A DNA stretch of 64,000 nucleotides from Thermoanaerobacteraceae bacterium (GTDB lineage: Bacteria; Bacillota; JADQBR01), in NCBI GenBank assembly GCA_017656305.1, contig JACDOG010000011.1, positions 1-64,000 of the forward strand, written 5' to 3'. Below, piece by piece: positions 61,249 to 64,000 of this stretch. The translations under genes were made by a program, and so were the position numbers. How positions within the stretch are numbered: position 1 is the first letter of the stretch; the number at the start of each line of letters is the position of its first letter. The notes beneath the pieces were generated by a model. The model saw nothing but the letters and a program-made list of their open reading frames with translations, did not search any database and was not told where the DNA came from.

Positions 61249-62350
61249 ACTTCCATCTTATCTTGAGGACCAAACGTTTGAAGCTATTCTCCAGCGAATG
61301 CTTGATGCGTTACCGGATGACTGGGATAAAAGCGAAGGCAATCCTATATATAATGCTCTTGCCCCCGTAGCAGCAGAACTCGCCCAAGCCGCAATATGGG
61401 CTCAGGAGGTGCTACGTAGAGGCTTTGCCCAGACCACCTTCGGCCAGTACCTGGACCTTCGGGCTGCAGAACACGGGCTTACAAGGAAGTCGGCTACAAA
61501 AGCTACTGGACAGGTAACGTTTACCGGAACTCCGGGAACAGTTATTCCGGCTGAAACACAGGTAAGCACGGAGGGAAGCGAAGCTGCACCTGCAATTTTC
61601 TTCACTACAACTGAAGAAGTGACGATTGGAGAGGACGGGGCAGCTACGGCAAGCATAGAAGCGGTAGAAACTGGAGCAAGCGGAAACGTAGCTGCTGGAA
61701 CGATTACTATGCTCGCTCAGCCTGTGACTGGGGTAACCTCGGTAACTAACACATCTGCTACAACTGGCGGGACAGACGAAGAAACGGACGAAAGCCTATT
61801 AGAAAGATTTTTGCAGAAAGTTAGGCAACCTGGAACAAGTGGAAATAAGGCCGATTATATCAACTGGGCATTAGAAGTTTCAGGTATCGGCGGTGCACAG
61901 GTTATTCCTTTGTGGAATGGTCCGGGCACGGTAAAAGTTGTACTCCTGGGCACGGATAAAAAGCCCGCAAGCACCGAGGTAGTTCAGGCAGTGCAGAATT
62001 ACATTGCGCCAACCTCTGGGACAGGAGAAGGGAAAGCGCCTATTGGTGCAGATGTTACTGTTGTAGCTGCAACACCGGTAGAAATAAACATTTCGGCAAT
62101 AGTAGTATTAACTGGCACAAAAACGCTACAGGAGGTCCAGGCTACCTTCGAGAAAGCCCTCGATGATTATCTTGCCAGCATAGCCTTCGCCAGTGATCCA
62201 ACTGTGCGATACGTGAAGATAGGCTCGCTTTTGCTCGACACGGAAGGGGTACAGGATTACAGTAACTTGCTGGTTAATAACGGAACGGCAAATGTGACGA
62301 TAGGCTTGGATGAAGTGGCCGTACGCGGGACGGTGACTTTAAATGAGTAA
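61241..62350 (+). CDS. XkdT-like baseplate J protein
   Basis: 369 aa. LDLRAAEHGLTRKSATKATG and GTSGNKADYINWALEVSGIG and GADVTVVAATPVEINISA are baseplate J marks. Confidence 0.93.
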   Translation: MAELPSYLEDQTFEAILQRMLDALPDDWDKSEGNPIYNALAPVAAELAQAAIWAQEVLRRGFAQTTFGQYLDLRAAEHGLTRKSATKATGQVTFTGTPGTVIPAETQVSTEGSEAAPAIFFTTTEEVTIGEDGAATASIEAVETGASGNVAAGTITMLAQPVTGVTSVTNTSATTGGTDEETDESLLERFLQKVRQPGTSGNKADYINWALEVSGIGGAQVIPLWNGPGTVKVVLLGTDKKPASTEVVQAVQNYIAPTSGTGEGKAPIGADVTVVAATPVEINISAIVVLTGTKTLQEVQATFEKALDDYLASIAFASDPTVRYVKIGSLLLDTEGVQDYSNLLVNNGTANVTIGLDEVAVRGTVTLNE

Positions 62351-62900
62351 TGCTGATAGGATAATGCAATATCTTCCTTACCACTACCAGGAAAGTCGAG
62401 TAATGAAAGCAATAGCTGAAGCCCAGGGTAGCGAAGTAAGTAGCCTCTACGCTACTCTTGATGAAATTTTGAAGCAGTTTTATGTTGAAACAGCTACCGA
62501 TTGGGGGCTCGATTTATGGGAAGAAATGCTCGGATTAAAAAGCTATGCTGGCAAGCCTGTAGAACAGCGCAGTAGCCGGATAATTAGTAAATTACGCGGA
62601 ATCGGCACAGTAACAATAAGTCTTATCAAAAATGTAGCCGAATCTTACGTGAATGGTACAGTTGAGGTTAATGAAGATAATACTAATTACAGTTTTACAG
62701 TTAAATTTGTAGATAATCTTGGGGTACCGCCAAATCTTGAGGACCTAATGGAAGCAATTGAAGAAATCAAACCGGCTCACCTGGAAGTAAAGTATGAATA
62801 TAAATATCTACTCATAAGTGATATCCATGAAGTAATGACTATAAGCGAAATAGAGACACATCCATTGACGGACTTTGCTCCGTTTGAGCCGGTGTTGTAA
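62343..62900 (+). CDS. XkdU-like protein (DUF2313/YmfQ)
   Basis: 185 aa. YLPYHYQESRVMKAIAEAQG and DWGLDLWEEMLGL match the family that links baseplate J to fibres. Confidence 0.88.
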   Translation: MSNADRIMQYLPYHYQESRVMKAIAEAQGSEVSSLYATLDEILKQFYVETATDWGLDLWEEMLGLKSYAGKPVEQRSSRIISKLRGIGTVTISLIKNVAESYVNGTVEVNEDNTNYSFTVKFVDNLGVPPNLEDLMEAIEEIKPAHLEVKYEYKYLLISDIHEVMTISEIETHPLTDFAPFEPVL

Positions 62901-62914
62901 GGGAGGGAAATTAA

Positions 62915-64000
62915 TTGGCTAGTAATACACCTTTTTTAGGTTTATTAAAGAAAGATCCAGCAACTGACGGTAACGATACATTTAACATTAAAACAATGCT
63001 GAATGATAACTGGGATAAGATTGACGCTGATGCGGCCAAGCCGTTTTACTTGAAATCAGCTACTTATGACAGTGCGAACGACAAAATAGATATAACATTC
63101 GGCCCCGGCCGGGCAGCTTTCCTCGAAACCCTGGTTGTGAAAGACCAGGACAGTACCTATAGTATTTACGCTCCGGCGGCGAATACAAGCTATTATGTCT
63201 ATCTCAAAAGCGACGGGACGTTCACCCATAACACTACCGGGGGAGAAGTAACTGGGGCGGTCCCGGTTTGGAAAATAACTACTGGCGCTACCGTGGACCA
63301 AATCACTACCGAGGACCTACGGGGGCAGCTTCCTGGGGCAGGGGCAAGAAAAGTTCAGGATAATCTTGATGATCTGGCTGGAGCCGGTAGAACAACAGAG
63401 ACCGTGAAGGGAAATGCTGATGCAATACAAAGTCATATAGATGCTGCAGCTCCACATAGCGGACATGAAACCCCATCGGGTGCACAAGCCAAGGCTGATG
63501 CTGCAGAGGGTAATGCAAAGGGATATGCGGATAGCTTATTTGATGACCTTGCTGGCGTCGGTAGGACAACCGAAACAGTAAAAGGAAATGCTGATAATCT
63601 TGCAGCACATATAGGGAATACTAACAACCCCCATAACGTCAATCCATCCCAAATAGGTGCCGAAACCCCCGATGGTGCCCAAGCGAAGGTGGATGCACAT
63701 GCAACCAGGACAGATAACCCACACAACGTAACACCTGCACAAATTGGTGCTGTGAATAAAGCCGGGGACACGATGACGGGGTCATTACAATTCAACGATG
63801 CAAATACGAAGATTTTAGAAGGTACGAATAATGCAGTACGTGCCCAGACCAACAGCGGTTATATTGACATTGGCCCCCAAAACACAAATTATTGTCATAT
63901 ATATACTGATAGGCCAGCGTTTTATTTCAATAAGACTGGCTTGTATGCAAGTGGTAACAAAATCTGGCACGCCGGCAACGACGGTTCAGGTTCAGGATTG
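62915..64000 (+). CDS. Tail fibre protein, 3' end cut by window
   Basis: 362 residues visible from TTG 62915 after GGGAGGG; open at the window edge. DDLAGAGRTTETVKGNAD occurs twice and NPHNVTPAQIGA-type repeats three times, as in phage fibres. The late AGDTMTGSL motif is common before the receptor domain. Binds the host surface. Confidence 0.88.
   Translation, partial: MASNTPFLGLLKKDPATDGNDTFNIKTMLNDNWDKIDADAAKPFYLKSATYDSANDKIDITFGPGRAAFLETLVVKDQDSTYSIYAPAANTSYYVYLKSDGTFTHNTTGGEVTGAVPVWKITTGATVDQITTEDLRGQLPGAGARKVQDNLDDLAGAGRTTETVKGNADAIQSHIDAAAPHSGHETPSGAQAKADAAEGNAKGYADSLFDDLAGVGRTTETVKGNADNLAAHIGNTNNPHNVNPSQIGAETPDGAQAKVDAHATRTDNPHNVTPAQIGAVNKAGDTMTGSLQFNDANTKILEGTNNAVRAQTNSGYIDIGPQNTNYCHIYTDRPAFYFNKTGLYASGNKIWHAGNDGSGSGL

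Larger units (their letters stand above)
22018..64000. mobile_element. Prophage, PBSX-like myovirus type (left ~42 kb)
   Basis: Starts after tRNA-Thr(GGT) with a tyrosine integrase and runs through lysogeny, recombination, replication, packaging, head and contractile-tail modules in normal phage order to the right edge. Sheath, tube and the XkdN-U type genes mark a contractile tail. The terminase, portal, capsid and tail genes are all open, so apart from degraded ImmA copies and one partial xkdP the element looks intact so far. Lysis genes, the end of the fibre region and attR are not in view, so viability cannot be judged. Confidence 0.93.

Noticed and set aside
22018-64000. Search for a CRISPR array
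   Set aside because: No evenly spaced direct repeats with spacers; the three cassette repeats are about 520-950 bp apart and flank genes.

Overview
The window is a Gram-positive spore-former chromosome, most like the Desulfotomaculum/Pelotomaculum group of Firmicutes. This rests on gene order and protein similarity recalled from memory; no search was run. A conserved housekeeping block fills about 1-22,017. From the tRNA cluster onward (about 22,018 to the right edge) the window holds a large prophage whose right end lies outside.

Host block. A partial acetyl/propionyl-CoA synthetase gene on the minus strand is divergent from the class III heat-shock operon ctsR-mcsA-mcsB-clpC, which has a promoter and two CtsR boxes. 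Then come radA, disA, three small conserved genes, and carD behind two tandem promoters and a long structured leader. The run continues with a PIN-TRAM membrane protein, ispD, ispF, gltX, a cysteine-type T-box controlling cysE-cysS, mrnC, thyX, rlmB, a YacP-type NYN nuclease gene, sigH, and tRNAs Thr(TGT), Tyr, initiator Met and Thr(GGT). In relatives the rpmG/secE/nusG region follows here; in this window a tyrosine integrase follows instead.

Prophage, left part (22,103-33,300). After int lies a cargo stretch that looks like a defence island: a PIN-domain protein, a convergent membrane/soluble gene pair, an AbiV-like protein, a DUF4145 protein and a Fic protein. An intact ImmA peptidase and two broken ImmA remnants are scattered among them. 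The repressor/Cro switch has four copies of an ACGT-containing palindrome. To its right is a minus-strand proteasome-like Ntn-hydrolase gene whose start codon places Thr directly after Met.

Prophage, early region (33,300-40,500): a nucleotidyltransferase-like protein, YqaJ exonuclease and RecT, a small Spo0B-like protein lacking the phospho-acceptor His, a LysM-3D lipoprotein, a DnaD-like initiator and DnaC-like loader, a DUF1064 nuclease, and a sigma-like late regulator.

Prophage, late region (40,500-64,000). Three AT-rich cargo genes, each behind a copy of the same ~75-bp repeat, precede terS. Packaging and head genes follow (terL, portal, minor head, protease-scaffold fusion, DUF2190, capsid, connectors), then a contractile PBSX-type tail: sheath, tube, chaperone with a -1 frameshift site, tape measure, XkdP/Q/R/S/T/U homologues and a fibre gene cut by the window edge. 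A second cargo insertion (a DUF6338-like membrane protein plus a convergent small partner) sits beside a divergent fragment of the start of xkdP. No lysis genes are visible; they probably lie beyond 64,000.

The most unusual material is the set of accessory insertions: the repeat-linked cassettes, the Ntn-hydrolase, the ImmA-studded defence island and the convergent membrane/soluble pairs.
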